Shown here in pieces: positions 28,201-37,613 of a stretch of 64,000 nt of DNA (its first letter is position 1; each line of letters begins with the position of its first letter). Below the pieces are notes generated by a model, which saw only the letters and a program-made list of their open reading frames with translations, was not told the origin of the DNA and did not search any database. Source of the stretch: Nitratireductor arenosus (GTDB lineage: Bacteria; Pseudomonadota; Alphaproteobacteria; Rhizobiales; Rhizobiaceae); assembly GCF_009742725.1 (NCBI RefSeq), contig NZ_WPHG01000001.1:1028001-1092000 (forward strand). Direction: 5' to 3'. A program made the translations under genes and the position numbers.

Positions 28201-28641
28201 CCCGCCATTCACCTCTCCGCCGTGGCGAACGGACGGCGGGTGAATGTGGCCGGCCTTGCCTTGGTGCGCCAGCGCCCGGGCAAGGGCAACGTCATCTTCA
28301 TCACTCTGGAGGACGAGGGCGCGATCGCCAATATCATCGTCTGGCCAAAGGTCTTCGAACGCTACCGCCCGGTGGTGCTCGGCGCCCGGTTGATGCGGGT
28401 GCGCGGACGGCTGCAATCGGCATCAGGCGTCATCCACGTCGTGGCCGAAACCCTGGAAGACCTGACGCCGTGGCTGGGCGCGCTCATGGAGGACGAGACG
28501 CTGGCCGGCAAAACCGGTCCCATCACCGCCACGGCGCTAGGGAGCGATGGTGCCCGATTCCGACCCGTCTCCGGTCATGATGACAGCGAGCTGGCCGAAC
28601 AGACCGGTAGAGTGATGCCGAAGGGCCGCAATTTTCATTAG
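25279..28641 (+). CDS. dnaE2: Error-prone DNA polymerase III alpha subunit homologue DnaE2
   Basis: C-family polymerase (1120 residues) that performs damage-induced translesion synthesis with ImuA and ImuB. An N-terminal PHP domain starts [18 protein letters not shown]. The polymerase core includes [19 protein letters not shown], the catalytic carboxylates in [16 protein letters not shown] and the [20 protein letters not shown] block. The fingers ([21 protein letters not shown]) and a C-terminal OB domain ([26 protein letters not shown]) follow. It is shorter than replicative DnaE and lacks the C-terminal tau-binding region. Third gene of the LexA-controlled cassette. Confidence 0.97.
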   Translation: MKSTAPAYVEFAVQSNFSFLRGASKPEELVVTAKHLGHAAIGLADRNTVAGVVRAWSQSKHIRLSETAAPGKLAYHPGCRLVFADTTPDVLAYPQDRRGWGHLCRLLSEANMRAESEKGAPRIYRDDLLGWGERISLAPIPRLAGGETDELELLRCLRDRFGTAVRLAVAPAYGGNDRFRIEQAAALAAAAGVPLMAINDVLYHVPDRRPLQDVLTAIRLNTTVAEAGFALAAHAERHLKPAAEMARLFRDFPEALAETVDFAESLAFSLGELSHNYPDETTTPGRDPQAELASLTWQGARDRYPQGLPDGVADKIRHELEIVAQKDYARYFLTVRDIVAHARAEKGILCQGRGSAANSVICFCLGITEVDPVLMMEGLFERFISTERDEPPDIDVDFEHERRDEVIAYIYRKYSHTRTALAASVVTYRGRSAMREVAKAMGLSDDVQSALSGSIWGWSSSELGVREARAGGLAESDPVSSHVMQRANEIIGFPRHLSQHVGGFVITRDRLDEIVPIVKTAMEERKMVEWDKDDLDAVGLIKVDVLALGMLSCLRRAFDLLEDHYRERDRFGRRLTLATLPKEDTRVYDMICRADTLGVFQIESRAQMSMLPRLKPRCFYDLVIEVAIVRPGPIQGDMVHPYLRRREGKEPVDYPSPQMRRILERTLGVPLFQEQAMKIAIDAGGFSPSEADQLRRAMATFRRNGTIHDYRDKLISGMVSRGYRQDFAERCFKQIEGFGDYGFPESHAASFALLVYASCWFKTFYPDVFCAAILNSQPMGFYAPAQLVRDAREHGVEVRPVDINASDWDSTLEEAPFDPARLADRHAEMADIIRSRYAVRLGFRRIKGLAQDAIKLLVERRGAGYDSVRDLWLRSGLPAGVVARLAEADAFGSLGLNRRDALWAAKALDDKSAAERLPLFERPDAQLRDREPDVALPPMPPGQHIVHDYRTLALSLKGHPVQFLRARLEAEGGLPAIHLSAVANGRRVNVAGLALVRQRPGKGNVIFITLEDEGAIANIIVWPKVFERYRPVVLGARLMRVRGRLQSASGVIHVVAETLEDLTPWLGALMEDETLAGKTGPITATALGSDGARFRPVSGHDDSELAEQTGRVMPKGRNFH

Positions 28642-28706
28642 AGCTGGCTCATGACTTAACCTGAGCCGCACCGTCGCAGGTGGTTTCGCGCGACCGTCGC
28701 CGTATC

Positions 28707-28967
28707 CTATTTTCGCCGCAAGGGCGGCATCGGCCGCGCGCCGTCATCGTCGATCCGGCGCGCTTCCGACGGCAGCATGATCGGAATGCCGTCACGCACC
28801 GGATAGGCGAGTTCGGCCGCCTTGGAGACCAGTTCGCACCGCTCCGCGTCGAAGGTCAGCGGTCCCTTCGTCAGGGGGCAGGCCAGGAGTTCGAGAAGCT
28901 TGCGGTCGATGGCCACAGATGATTGCCGCGATTCGATCCGCTTTCCGTCCTCGCCCGCCATCGTCAT
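28707..28967 (-). CDS. Trm112-like UPF0434 protein
   Basis: 86 residues. The block [21 protein letters not shown]...[13 protein letters not shown] is the UPF0434/Trm112 fold. As usual in rhizobia, the zinc Cys pairs of eukaryotic Trm112 are mostly lost (CPLT in place of CPxC). Probably a small scaffold; function unproven. The first M overlaps the LON-N gene stop by 4 bases (ATGA), so they are co-translated. Convergent with dnaE2. Confidence 0.85.
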   Translation of the reverse strand: MTMAGEDGKRIESRQSSVAIDRKLLELLACPLTKGPLTFDAERCELVSKAAELAYPVRDGIPIMLPSEARRIDDDGARPMPPLRRK

Positions 28968-29635
28968 TGCAGTCCCGTGCCGGCATCATCGTCATTACGG
29001 GCCAGAAGCATTTCGGTGATTGCGACCAGGGTTTCCGCTCGCGTCTTCAGGTCGGGCGCTTCCAGAAGCGCCTGTTTTTCGCTCGCGCCATAAGGCGACA
29101 TCATCGACAGCGCATTCACCAGCGTCGCGTTTTCGGCCCTGCTGACGCTGTCCCAGTCCGCCTCCAGCCCGTTGGCGTCGAGATAGGCCTTGAAGGTTTT
29201 CAGCAACACCTTGCGGTCGACCTCCTCGGTTCCCGAAGCCTCGTCGAGATCGCCGCCGAAGGGCGCGATACGGCATTTGCGGAACGGCGCATGGCCGGCA
29301 ACCTCCTGCAGGACGCGAAAGCGCGCCACGCCCTGCAGCGACACCAGATAGCGCCCGTCGCCGGTCTCCGCAAACGAGGTGATCCGACCGAGACAGCCCA
29401 CCTGGCACAATTCGGGCTCGCCGTCGTGCCGCACCGCCCCGTCCAGCCGTGGCTGGATCATCCCGATCACGCGCCCGCCCGCCAGCACATCGTCCACCAT
29501 CTGCAGGTAGCGCGGCTCGAAGATGTTCAGCGGCAACCGCCCGCCCGGCAGCAGCAGCGCGGCGGTCAGCGGAAACACCGCCACCGTCGTCGGCAGATCC
29601 TCAAGTTTGAGATAATGCGCGTTTCCCGCCTGCAA
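28964..29635 (-). CDS. LON peptidase substrate-binding (LON-N) domain protein
   Basis: 223 residues consisting only of the LON N-terminal domain: [26 protein letters not shown], the QVGCLGRI strand and [16 protein letters not shown]. No ATPase or protease domain is attached. It probably binds unfolded or regulated proteins, but its role is not established. It follows the CnoX gene on the same strand (189-base gap) and overlaps the UPF0434 gene. CnoX-LON-N-UPF0434 is a conserved rhizobial cluster. Confidence 0.93.
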   Translation of the reverse strand: MQAGNAHYLKLEDLPTTVAVFPLTAALLLPGGRLPLNIFEPRYLQMVDDVLAGGRVIGMIQPRLDGAVRHDGEPELCQVGCLGRITSFAETGDGRYLVSLQGVARFRVLQEVAGHAPFRKCRIAPFGGDLDEASGTEEVDRKVLLKTFKAYLDANGLEADWDSVSRAENATLVNALSMMSPYGASEKQALLEAPDLKTRAETLVAITEMLLARNDDDAGTGLQ

Positions 29636-29824
29636 TCCGTCCTCTCCCTGACATTCCGACGCGATCTAACATAGGGCAAAAAACCCGTGCCGCCATGCCT
29701 CGGAGGGGACCCGACGCGCCATGACGCTTCACGGTGGGCAATGCCTGCCGCTTCTGCCTCGGCGACCCGGGACGCAGACACCGGCGCCGGCCGAGCGTCT
29801 TGCCACGGGTCGGAACGGGTTCGT

Positions 29825-30784
29825 TTACGAAAACAACAGCGAGGAAAGCTTGCGGCGCGCCGAAAGGGTCGCCTCGTCCGTCGGCCCCCAGGCCTCGAAA
29901 AACGTCAGCAATTGCGCGCGCGCGCCATCGTCGCGCCATTCGCGATTGCGGCGCACGATATGAAGCAGACTGTCGGCCGCCGCGTCGCGCGCACCGGATG
30001 CGTTCTGGATAAGGGCAAGGTCGAAACGCGCCTCGTGGTCGTCGGGATCGGCTTCGAGCCGGCGCTGCAGCTCCTGCGGGTCGCCGAGCTGGCTGGTTTC
30101 CTCCGCCAGCGTAAGGCGCGCGCGCACGCCAGCTATCTCGGCATTGTCGGTGTCCCGGGAAACCTGTTCCAGCAGCGCCCGCGCCCCGTCGAGATCGCCG
30201 CGATCGAGGCTGAGCCCGGCCAGGCCGGCGATCGCGGTCGGATGTCCGGCCTCCTGCGCCAGCACGGCGCTGTAGATTTGCGCCGCCAGTTCCTGGTCGC
30301 CCGCCTCTTTCGCGGCACTGGCCTGCTCCAGCGCCGCCTCCAACGCCGACTGTTTCGGATCGCCGCCCAGGCGCTGAATGAAGTCCTGCACCTGGCTCTC
30401 GGGCACCGCACCCATGAAACCGTCGACCGGCTGGCCGTCGCGAAACGCGATCACCGCCGGAATCGACTGCACGCCGAGCTGGCCGGCGATCGCCGGATGC
30501 TCGTCAATATTCATCTTGACCAGCTTCACGGCGCCGCCGGCAGCGCGGACCGCCTGTTCCAGGATCGGCGTCAACTGCTTGCACGGACCGCACCAGGGCG
30601 CCCAGAAATCCACCAGCACCGGCTGGTTGCGCGATTCCTGGATGACGTCCTTCGTGAACTCGGCCGTGCTCGTATCGCGGATCAGCTCGCCGGCCGGGCT
30701 CGCGCCCGCATTCGGCGCGCCGAACGAAATCTCGGGGGCGTAGTCGCCCTGCGATGCGGCAAACGGGTTGTCCTTCACGCTCAT
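29825..30784 (-). CDS. Thioredoxin/CnoX (YbbN) co-chaperone
   Basis: 319 residues. The thioredoxin domain (about 40-135) has an active-site WAPWCGPCKQL, so unlike E. coli YbbN it keeps the full CGPC redox pair. It is followed by tetratricopeptide-like helical repeats (AALEQASAAKEAGDQELAAQIYSAVL, HPTAIAGLAGLSLDRGDLDGA, ALIQNASGARDAA). Such proteins hold stress-damaged substrates and transfer them to GroEL or DnaK. Cytoplasmic. Confidence 0.92.
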   Translation of the reverse strand: MSVKDNPFAASQGDYAPEISFGAPNAGASPAGELIRDTSTAEFTKDVIQESRNQPVLVDFWAPWCGPCKQLTPILEQAVRAAGGAVKLVKMNIDEHPAIAGQLGVQSIPAVIAFRDGQPVDGFMGAVPESQVQDFIQRLGGDPKQSALEAALEQASAAKEAGDQELAAQIYSAVLAQEAGHPTAIAGLAGLSLDRGDLDGARALLEQVSRDTDNAEIAGVRARLTLAEETSQLGDPQELQRRLEADPDDHEARFDLALIQNASGARDAAADSLLHIVRRNREWRDDGARAQLLTFFEAWGPTDEATLSARRKLSSLLFS

Positions 30785-30824
30785 CCTCGTGTCTTTCGGT
30801 TCGCTTCAGTTGCCGGACATGTGG

Positions 30825-31328
30825 CTATTGGCCGGCCACGTTCAAGATCGCCGGTTCATGGCCGATCGCATCGAGAAAGCGCAAAAGGTCCTCTTTCGCG
30901 ATCTGCGTCGTGGCATCATTGGTCAGCGGGTGACAATTGACAAGCTCGTGACGCATCAGCCCGGCGTCGAGCACCAGCGTGACCTGGTTGTCGACATCGT
31001 TGATCAGCCCGAAGACCGTCACCGATCCGGGTTCCACACCAAGGAGCCGCATCAGCGCCTCCGCGCTGCCGAACGATACCCGGCCCGAGGCCCCGATCGT
31101 GCGGTGGATCGATTTGAGATCGACTGTCGCGTCCTCCTCGACCGTCACCAGAAAATAACTGCCCTTCTTGTCCTTGAGAAAAAGGTTCTTGGTGTGCCCG
31201 CCGTCGATCGTGCCGCGCAGCGCCTGCGACTGCGCCACCGTATAGAGTGGCGGGTGGTCGATGGTCGTCGCCTCAAGGGCGAGCTGGTCGAGAAACGCCA
31301 ACAGCTCGGCGCGGGTTTTTGCGGCCAT
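30825..31328 (-). CDS. Prolyl-tRNA editing protein (YbaK/ProX-type deacylase)
   Basis: 167 residues. The trans-editing domain deacylates Ala- or Cys-tRNA(Pro). Seen are TIDGGHTKNLFLKDKKGSYFLV with the conserved Lys, the IHRTIGASGRVSFGSAEALMRLLGVEPGSVTVFGL core, and the DAGLMRHELVNCHPLTNDAT block. This sequence resembles the ProX subgroup (freestanding INS-like domain) better than YbaK itself. ATG 31328 (MAAKTRAELLAFL) is chosen because the coding pattern begins there. 40 bases upstream of the CnoX gene, same direction. Confidence 0.9.
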   Translation of the reverse strand: MAAKTRAELLAFLDQLALEATTIDHPPLYTVAQSQALRGTIDGGHTKNLFLKDKKGSYFLVTVEEDATVDLKSIHRTIGASGRVSFGSAEALMRLLGVEPGSVTVFGLINDVDNQVTLVLDAGLMRHELVNCHPLTNDATTQIAKEDLLRFLDAIGHEPAILNVAGQ

Positions 31329-31629
31329 GATTTCACTTCGCTTCCGGTCGTGTGCGGCCATGACTAGGACAAACCGGGCCGATGGGACAAGCCCGCCGCC
31401 GGGATAGACCCCGGCATATCCAGCAGGCCGGCTCCGACAGGGCGATCGGCGGGTTTTGCGGATCTGCCGCGCAAAACACCGCCAAACCCGTCGGATTCGC
31501 GCCAGCATCGTCGTCCGATCCGTACCCGGCAGGCCTCCCGAACGACATCCGCGACGGCCCGAATTTCCCTGTTGCATTCGCATGGCGTTTCCGCCATATA
31601 GGCGCGGCTTGCGGCGCCATGCCGCGCGA
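31329..31629. other. Gene-free region upstream of tRNA-Gly
   Basis: I see no protein-like reading frame. It contains the promoter of the leftward editing gene and, near its right end, the probable tRNA promoter. Long leftward frames here run through the antisense of the tRNA and are not genes. Confidence 0.5.
31572..31600 (+). promoter_or_regulatory. Probable promoter of tRNA-Gly
   Basis: TTGCAT (31572-31577) and CATATA (31595-31600) with a 17-base spacer, placing the start about 23 bases before the tRNA. Consensus match only. Confidence 0.45.
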
Positions 31630-31704
31630 GCGGGTGTAGCTCAGGGGTAGAGCACAACCTTGCCAAGGTTGGGGTCGAGCGTTCGAATCGCTTCACCCGC
31701 TCCA
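31630..31704 (+). tRNA. tRNA-Gly (GCC)
   Basis: 75 bases with encoded CCA. The acceptor stem GCGGGTG pairs with CACCCGC. The D arm is GCTC...GAGC. The anticodon arm ACCTTGCCAAGGT carries GCC at 31662-31664, and the T arm contains GTTCGAATC. The discriminator base is T. A hairpin terminator follows. Confidence 0.97.
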
Positions 31705-31729
31705 ATTTCCTAAGATCTGAATGGCTTGG

Positions 31730-31753
31730 GGCTCGGTATATCCGGGCCTTTTT
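31730..31753 (+). terminator. Rho-independent terminator after tRNA-Gly
   Basis: GGCTCGG (31730-31736) pairs with CCGGGCC (31742-31748) with one G-U pair around TATAT, followed by TTTTT (31749-31753). Confidence 0.75.
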
Positions 31754-31853
31754 GCTGTCTGGCCACCGGGGAGCGCGCGGGGGAGTTTTACCTAGGCCGG
31801 CAACTCGATCTGATCGCGAGCGCCCTGTTTTCCCGAGCATCCTCGTTCATAAC

Positions 31854-31866
31854 TGAACTCAGTTCA
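31854..31866. promoter_or_regulatory. 13-bp palindrome upstream of holA
   Basis: TGAACT-C-AGTTCA, a perfect 6+1+6 inverted repeat in the otherwise featureless 276-base gap between the tRNA terminator region and holA. The shape suits a dimeric repressor, but no matching regulator is evident and the length allows chance. Confidence 0.3.
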
Positions 31867-31980
31867 TGGGTCGGTTCGCTTCGGGCCGTTGGTGATCCTT
31901 GCGGCCGGGAGTCCATCGAGGCACCGCGCGGCTCGGATTTGCCGATGGCGAGCCCGGCGGCTTTGTGCTAGCCGCAAGCC

Positions 31981-33027
31981 ATGGCGCAGAAGAAGGCACA
32001 TGAGGTCGGCGGCTGGCTGTCCAGGCCCGATCCGCTCACAAGGGTCGTTCTGATTTACGGACCGGATCGGGGCATGGTCTCGGAACGGGCACGTGGCTTC
32101 GCCGAAAAGACCGGACTGCCGATGGCCGACCCGTTCGCGGTGGTCAAATTCGATCTCGCCGACAAAGACACCGATTCCGGCCGCCTGTTCGATGAGCTCG
32201 GGGCCCTGCCGCTGTTCGGCGGCCACAGGCTATTGTGGATCCGCAATGCCGGAGCGCAGAAATTCGTCTCCGACGCGCTCAAGGAGGTGCTGGCGGCACC
32301 CCCCGACGATTTGACGATCCTGATCGAAGCCGGCGAGTTGAAGAAGACGGCGCCGCTGCGCAAATTGGTCGAAACGACGGATCGGGCGATGGCACTGCCA
32401 TGTTATCCCGACGAGGGCCGTTCGATCGACGTCCTGATCGACGCCGAATTGAGCCGGGCCGGTCTCGCGATCGATGCCGATGCCAAGTCCGCTCTGCGGG
32501 CCGCGCTCGGAGGCGATCGGTTGGCCAGTCGCGGCGAGCTCGAAAAGCTGATCCTGTATTGCCAGGGTGCCGTCAATGTCACGCTCGCCGACGTGCTGGC
32601 GTCGACCGGCGACGTCTCGGCGCTTTCTGCCGACGACATCGTCGATTGCGCGATCTCAGGCAAGGTGACCGCGCTGGACGCCCGTATCCGCCGCTATCTT
32701 GCCGGCGGCTCTCCGCCCTTCCTCCTTCTGTCGTCCGCGATGCGCCAGTTCCAGGTCCTGTCAGTGCTCAAACACGAGATGGACGTTAATGGCCAGAGTG
32801 CGTCCGCCGCAGTCGCGCGGGCTCGGCCGCCGGTGTTTTTTTCCCGCCGCGCGCTGGTGGAAAACGCGCTCGCACAGTGGAGTTCGCCCGCTATCGGCCA
32901 GGCGCTCGATCGGCTGCAGGCAACCGTGCTCCAGACCCGTAGGCGCGCCGAGCTCGCCGACGATCTGACCAGCCAGGCGCTGCTGGCGCTCAGCGTCTAT
33001 GCCCAGGCGCGCATCCGCGGCCGTTAA
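31981..33027 (+). CDS. holA: DNA polymerase III delta subunit
   Basis: 348-residue clamp-loader subunit that opens the beta ring. The AAA+-like N-domain shows VVLIYGPDRGMVSERARGFAE, FDELGALPLFGGHRLLWIRNA and LTILIEAGELKKTAPLRKL. The C-terminal collar part contains GDRLASRGELEKLILYC, SPPFLLLSSAMRQFQVL and RRRAELADDLTSQALLALSVYA. In many rhizobia holA follows parB in the same direction with lptE and leuS next. Here it is convergent with parB and no leuS or lptE is present, so the locus has been rearranged. Confidence 0.93.
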   Translation: MAQKKAHEVGGWLSRPDPLTRVVLIYGPDRGMVSERARGFAEKTGLPMADPFAVVKFDLADKDTDSGRLFDELGALPLFGGHRLLWIRNAGAQKFVSDALKEVLAAPPDDLTILIEAGELKKTAPLRKLVETTDRAMALPCYPDEGRSIDVLIDAELSRAGLAIDADAKSALRAALGGDRLASRGELEKLILYCQGAVNVTLADVLASTGDVSALSADDIVDCAISGKVTALDARIRRYLAGGSPPFLLLSSAMRQFQVLSVLKHEMDVNGQSASAAVARARPPVFFSRRALVENALAQWSSPAIGQALDRLQATVLQTRRRAELADDLTSQALLALSVYAQARIRGR

Positions 33028-33212
33028 CACCGGTCACGATGGGCGCGTCGACCACTTACAGGCTGCGGAGCGGAAAAGTTGCCGGCTAATGAATCCCGGC
33101 TCAATGCATCAGGGACGGGTCCGATACGCCGACATACGGCTGCCCAGCATCTGAAAGAATGAAGCGAAAACAACCTATTGCCTGACACCGCCAAATCCCG
33201 GTGGGCTGTCTG

Positions 33213-34088
33213 CTAATGGCTTTGCAGCCGTCGGCAAACCTCGTCGAGCTGTTCAAGCGTCTTGTAGTCGATCTTGATCTGGCCGCCATTGTCGCGATGG
33301 TGGATCGACACCGTAAGCCCGGTTACATCCGACAACAGCTTTTCGAGCGCCTCGGTGTCGGCGTCCTTTTGCGGTGCCGCGCGATAAGGTTTGGCGCTCT
33401 TGGTTTCCGGCGCCCGCGGCGCCTGGGCAAGCAGTTCCGCCTGGCGCACGGACAGGCCTTCCTCGACGATCTTCTTGGCCAGTCCGGTCGGATCATCGGC
33501 GGTCACGAGCGTGCGGCCATGTCCCGCCGAAAGCGACCCCTCGACCAGCATGTCGCGAATCACTTCCGGCAATTTCAAGAGCCGCAGCGTGTTGGCGACA
33601 TGGCTGCGGCTCTTGCCGATGATCCGCGCCAGATCGGCTTGCGTGTATTGATGCTCGTCGACCAGTTGCTGGTAACCCGCCGCCTCCTCGACCGGGTTGA
33701 GATCGGCGCGCTGAACATTCTCGATGATCGCGAGTTCCAGCGCGACCCGGTCGTCCACGTCGCGGATCATCACCGGGACCTTGGCCAGGCCGGCGCGCTG
33801 GGCCGCGCGCCAGCGACGCTCGCCGGCGATGATTTCGTAACGGCCGTCCGCGGCCGGACGCACGACGATCGGCTGCACAATGCCGTGTTCGCGGATCGAC
33901 TGCGACAGATCGCCGAGCTCCTCTTCGAGGAATTGCCGGCGCGGATTGCGCGGATTGGCGAGCAGGAATTCGATCGGCAATTCGCGGTCCGCCGTCGGCG
34001 CGTCCTGCGCCGCGGTCGGCTTGTCCATGTCGCCGATCAGCGCCGCCAGGCCGCGCCCGAGTCGGCGCCGCGATTGTTCCTCGGTCAT
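33213..34088 (-). CDS. parB: Chromosome partitioning protein ParB
   Basis: 291-residue CTP-dependent clamp that loads at parS and spreads. The N-terminus RRRLGRGLAALIGDM is the ParA-contact segment. The core has NPRNPRRQF, the CTP-binding GERRWRAAQRAGL, and ELAIIENVQRADLNPVEEA. The helix-turn-helix TQADLARIIGKSRSHVANTLRLL reads parS, and the C-terminal dimer domain ends IKIDYKTLEQLDEVCRRL. Four matching parS sites lie within 1.5-4.5 kb. Co-transcribed after parA with a 39-base gap. Confidence 0.97.
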   Translation of the reverse strand: MTEEQSRRRLGRGLAALIGDMDKPTAAQDAPTADRELPIEFLLANPRNPRRQFLEEELGDLSQSIREHGIVQPIVVRPAADGRYEIIAGERRWRAAQRAGLAKVPVMIRDVDDRVALELAIIENVQRADLNPVEEAAGYQQLVDEHQYTQADLARIIGKSRSHVANTLRLLKLPEVIRDMLVEGSLSAGHGRTLVTADDPTGLAKKIVEEGLSVRQAELLAQAPRAPETKSAKPYRAAPQKDADTEALEKLLSDVTGLTVSIHHRDNGGQIKIDYKTLEQLDEVCRRLQSH

Positions 34089-34127
34089 CTCAGTCTCGTC
34101 CCGACATCGTTTCGCATGTGAATCGGT

Positions 34128-34925
34128 TTACGCAGCCCGTAGGCGCCGCTCACGCCGGATCACCTCCGACGCAAGCTGCAGATAGGCCTGGCTGCCCGTG
34201 CATTTGAGATCGTAAAGAATCGCCGGCTTGCCGTGCGAGGGCGCCTCCGACACCCGAACATTGCGCGGAATGACCGTCTGGTAGACAGCCTCGCCCATAT
34301 GCGCCCGCACATCGTCGACCACCTGATTGGCCAGATTGTTGCGTCCGTCGAACATCGTCAGCACGATCCCCTGAATCGTCAGGCCCGGATTGATCCCGGC
34401 GCGCACCTGTTCGACCGTCTCCAAGAGCTGGCTCAATCCTTCGAGCGCGAAAAACTCGCATTGAAGCGGCACGAGCACCGAATCGGCCGCCGCCATCGCA
34501 TTGATCGTCAAGAGATTGAGCGACGGCGGACAGTCCACCAGCACGTAGGAAAACCGGCCCTCGCCCTCCGGGGCGGTCCGCAGCGCGTTGCGCAGACGCA
34601 GGGCGCGATCCGGTAAGCCGGAAATTTCCATCTCCACACCGAGCAGGTCCAGCGTCGAGGGAACGATTGACAGGTGCGGCACCGCGGTCTGCATGGCCGC
34701 CTCCGCGATCGACGCCTCACCCACGAGCACGTCATAGGAGGACAACGTCCTGTCGCGGCGATCGATGCCGAGGCCCGTGCTGGCATTGCCTTGCGGATCC
34801 AGGTCGATGATCAGCACCCTCTCGCCGATCGCCGCCAGGGCAGTCGCCAGATTGATCGCGGTGGTCGTCTTGCCCACGCCGCCCTTCTGGTTGGCGATGG
34901 TGATGATGCGTGTCGCGCTGTTCAT
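34128..34925 (-). CDS. parA: Chromosome partitioning ATPase ParA
   Basis: Deviant-Walker ATPase that moves ParB-parS complexes along the nucleoid. About 265 residues: IITIANQKGGVGKTTTAINLA with the signature Lys, DLDPQGNASTGLGI, VDCPPSLNLLTINAM and VLTMFDGRNNLANQVVDDV. ATG 34925 (MNSATRIIT) is preferred; an in-frame GTG at 34949 would add eight residues, and neither has a good ribosome site. It follows rsmG by 30 bases in the mnmE-mnmG-rsmG-parA-parB order common in alphaproteobacteria. Confidence 0.97.
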   Translation of the reverse strand: MNSATRIITIANQKGGVGKTTTAINLATALAAIGERVLIIDLDPQGNASTGLGIDRRDRTLSSYDVLVGEASIAEAAMQTAVPHLSIVPSTLDLLGVEMEISGLPDRALRLRNALRTAPEGEGRFSYVLVDCPPSLNLLTINAMAAADSVLVPLQCEFFALEGLSQLLETVEQVRAGINPGLTIQGIVLTMFDGRNNLANQVVDDVRAHMGEAVYQTVIPRNVRVSEAPSHGKPAILYDLKCTGSQAYLQLASEVIRRERRLRAA

Positions 34926-34955
34926 GCCTGTCCGCAATCCCTGTGCCACATGGGT

Positions 34956-35588
34956 CTATTTCCGTGTGGCTTTGATGATCTCGAGGACCACACTGTCGTC
35001 ATCGACAGAGCTTCGATGTTGTATCAGATCGAGATTCCAAGTGTCATGCGCTAGTTTGATTTCTTCACCGCTATCGCGGCCTTTGTGGAACAGCGCCCGC
35101 GTGCCGGCCACAAGCCACGGCTCGGTGAGCGTCAAAAGGCGCGGCAGCGGCGCCAACGCGCGCGCGGTGACGATGTCCGGAGACACCGACGATTCGACGA
35201 CGTCTTCGATCCGACGTGCCACGATGTCCGCCCGTGGCGCGAGGTCCGACAGGGCATTTTGCAGGAAAGCCGCCTTTTTCCGGTTGCTTTCGACCAGTTT
35301 CACCGCCACGTCGGCGCGGTCGTGTGCAAGAATGGCAATCACGGCGCCTGGAAAGCCGCCACCGGACCCGAGATCGGCCCATCGCCGGGCCTGGGGCGCG
35401 ATGCTGAGGAGCTGCGCGCTGTCGAGTATGTGCCGCCGCCACAACCTATCCAGGGTCGATGGCGCAACCAGATTGATCCGGCGCGCCCATTTGCAAAATA
35501 CCGTTTCGAACCGCCGTAGCCGTTCGAATGTTTCACGTGAAACGGGCCCGGCCACGCGGCACAAGGCCTGGTAATCGTCCTCGCTCAC
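34956..35588 (-). CDS. rsmG: 16S rRNA (guanine527-N7)-methyltransferase RsmG
   Basis: SAM-dependent methyltransferase of about 210 residues. [29 protein letters not shown] is the N-terminal helix pair, [18 protein letters not shown] the SAM loop, and [12 protein letters not shown] and [12 protein letters not shown] complete the fold. The GTG start (35588-35586) overlaps the mnmG stop as GTGA, so it is translationally coupled. A parS site lies inside its 5' coding part, where it spells VSRET. Confidence 0.95.
   Translation of the reverse strand: MSEDDYQALCRVAGPVSRETFERLRRFETVFCKWARRINLVAPSTLDRLWRRHILDSAQLLSIAPQARRWADLGSGGGFPGAVIAILAHDRADVAVKLVESNRKKAAFLQNALSDLAPRADIVARRIEDVVESSVSPDIVTARALAPLPRLLTLTEPWLVAGTRALFHKGRDSGEEIKLAHDTWNLDLIQHRSSVDDDSVVLEIIKATRK
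35529..35544. other. parS site 1 (inside rsmG)
   Basis: TGTTTCACGTGAAACG, 15 of 16 bases of the bacterial parS consensus TGTTTCACGTGAAACA. It is embedded in the rsmG coding sequence. ParB binding site. Confidence 0.92.
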
Positions 35589-37459
35589 GCCGCCGAACGC
35601 CCCCGGCGCGGCGCGCTGGCCCGCAGCTGCGCGATGATCAGCGCGATCGCGGCCGGCGTCATGCCCTCGACCCGATAGGCCTCGGCCACCGATTCGGGCC
35701 GGCTCCGTTCCAGCTTCTGCCGCAATTCGTTGGATAGTCCCGCAATGCCCGCATAATCCAGCCCTTCCGGAATCGCGAGCTGCGACTCGCGCTTCATCAA
35801 TGCGATGTCCGCGGATTGACGTTCGAGATAGACGGCATAACGGGCCTCGGTTTCCAGGATCTCGGCAATCCCGGTACCGATGCTGTCCAATTCGGGCCAG
35901 ATCCGCGACAAAGCCTGAACGGACTGGTTCGGGTAGGCGAGAAGATCGTAAGCGGAACGGCGTACCCCATCCTGATTGATGGCGATCCCGGCGCGTGCAG
36001 CCTGCGGCGGCGTCAGGGAAACACCCTGACACGCCGCCCGTGCCCGATCGAGCGCTTCCGATTTGGCTGTAAACGCTGCCGCGCGCTCGGACCCGGCAAT
36101 GCCGAGTGCGATTGCTTTCGGGGTCAGACGCTGATCGGCATTGTCGGCCCTCAACGTCAGACGGAACTCCGCCCGCGAGGTGAACATACGATAGGGTTCC
36201 ATCACGCCGCGCAGCGTCAGATCGTCGATCATCACGCCGATATAGCATTCGCCGCGGCCGAATTCGGCCGCCGGCAGGCCGGCAACGAGACGGGCGGCAT
36301 TCAGCCCGGCAACCAGGCCCTGAGCCGCCGCCTCCTCATAACCCGTCGTTCCGTTGATCTGGCCGGCGAGGAAAAGCCCCGGCATTTTGCGGGTTTCCAA
36401 CGACGCCCGCAATTCGCGCGGATCGACATGGTCGTATTCGATCGCATAGCCCGGCTGCACGATCGCGGCATGCTCCAGCCCGGGGATCGTCCGCACCAAG
36501 GCATGCTGCGCATCTTCCGGCAGCGAGGTCGAAATCCCGTTCGGATAGACCGTCGGATCGTCAAGACCTTCCGGTTCGAGAAAAATCTGATGACCGTCGC
36601 GATCGCCGAATTTGACGATTTTGTCCTCGATCGACGGACAATAGCGCGGGCCGACACTATCGATCCGGCCGGAATACATCGCCGAACGATGCAGGTTCGC
36701 GCGAATGACGGCATGGGTCTCGTCCGTCGTGCGGGTAACCCCGCATTCGATCTGCGGTTGCGCGATCGCCGCGGTAAGGAAGGAAAACGGCACCGGCTCG
36801 TCGTCGCCTGGCTGCATTTCCAGCCGGGCCCAGTCGATCGTACGGCCATCGAGGCGCGGCGGCGTCCCGGTCTTGAGCCGCCCGAGTTGCAGCCCAGCCT
36901 GTTGCAAGGCCTCCGAAAGACCGTAGCTGGCCTTCTCGTTCATCCGCCCGGCCGGTATGCGGCGCTCGCCGATATGGATCAGACCGCCGAGAAACGTGCC
37001 TGTGGTCAGCACCACTGCCCGGCATAGGAGTTTTTCACCCGAGGCCAATACGATACCGTTGATTCGGTCGTCCGCCCGGTCAAATCCGACCGCCTCGCCC
37101 TCCACGATGTCGAGCCCGGCCTGCACCGCAAGCGCATTCTGCATCGCCAGACGATAGAGCTTACGGTCTGCCTGCGCGCGCGGGCCGCGCACAGCCGGCC
37201 CCTTGCGGCGGTTGAGCAGGCGGAACTGAATTCCGGCCTTGTCCGCCACGCGGCCCATGAGCCCGTCCAACGCATCGATTTCGCGCACGAGATGGCCTTT
37301 TCCGAGCCCGCCGATTGCCGGGTTGCACGACATTACGCCGATTTTGTCCCGGGCAAGCGTCAACAATGCTGTCTGCGCGCCGGCGCGCGCCGCCGCCGCC
37401 GCGGCCTCGCAGCCGGCGTGACCGCCGCCGATCACCACTACGTCGTATGTCGATCCCAT
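35585..37459 (-). CDS. mnmG: tRNA uridine-5-carboxymethylaminomethyl modification enzyme MnmG (GidA)
   Basis: FAD protein that with MnmE installs cmnm5 on U34 of several tRNAs. About 624 residues: [74 protein letters not shown] and [17 protein letters not shown]. The C-terminal MnmE-binding helices include [36 protein letters not shown] 37459 is used because GGAG lies 6 bases upstream; the GTG before it is too close. The 167-base gap to mnmE holds three parS sites. Confidence 0.98.
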   Translation of the reverse strand: MGSTYDVVVIGGGHAGCEAAAAAARAGAQTALLTLARDKIGVMSCNPAIGGLGKGHLVREIDALDGLMGRVADKAGIQFRLLNRRKGPAVRGPRAQADRKLYRLAMQNALAVQAGLDIVEGEAVGFDRADDRINGIVLASGEKLLCRAVVLTTGTFLGGLIHIGERRIPAGRMNEKASYGLSEALQQAGLQLGRLKTGTPPRLDGRTIDWARLEMQPGDDEPVPFSFLTAAIAQPQIECGVTRTTDETHAVIRANLHRSAMYSGRIDSVGPRYCPSIEDKIVKFGDRDGHQIFLEPEGLDDPTVYPNGISTSLPEDAQHALVRTIPGLEHAAIVQPGYAIEYDHVDPRELRASLETRKMPGLFLAGQINGTTGYEEAAAQGLVAGLNAARLVAGLPAAEFGRGECYIGVMIDDLTLRGVMEPYRMFTSRAEFRLTLRADNADQRLTPKAIALGIAGSERAAAFTAKSEALDRARAACQGVSLTPPQAARAGIAINQDGVRRSAYDLLAYPNQSVQALSRIWPELDSIGTGIAEILETEARYAVYLERQSADIALMKRESQLAIPEGLDYAGIAGLSNELRQKLERSRPESVAEAYRVEGMTPAAIALIIAQLRASAPRRGRSAA

Positions 37460-37528
37460 CACTGTCTCCGAAATCGGAGGCGACAGATGCGCCGAGGCGC
37501 CCGTCTTGTCAAGAAAACACCCGTACGA

Positions 37529-37544
37529 TGTTTCACGTGAAACG
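37529..37544. other. parS site 2
   Basis: TGTTTCACGTGAAACG between mnmE and mnmG, identical to site 1. Confidence 0.92.
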
Positions 37545-37566
37545 GTCGGAGGCGGGAGCGACCTGG

Positions 37567-37582
37567 TGTTTCACGTGAATCA
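37567..37582. other. parS site 3 (variant)
   Basis: TGTTTCACGTGAATCA, 22 bases after site 2. It shares the TTTCACGTGAA core and differs in the last four bases (ATCA). The flanks (GGTG...CACC) extend the symmetry outward. Confidence 0.8.
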
Positions 37583-37613
37583 CCCGCTCCGACACCGCGG
37601 TTCGGAATTACGA

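Noticed and set aside
31364-31840. Leftward frame including a KRFERSTPTLARLCSTPELHP-like segment
   Set aside because: This is the known artefact of translating the antisense strand of a tRNA gene.
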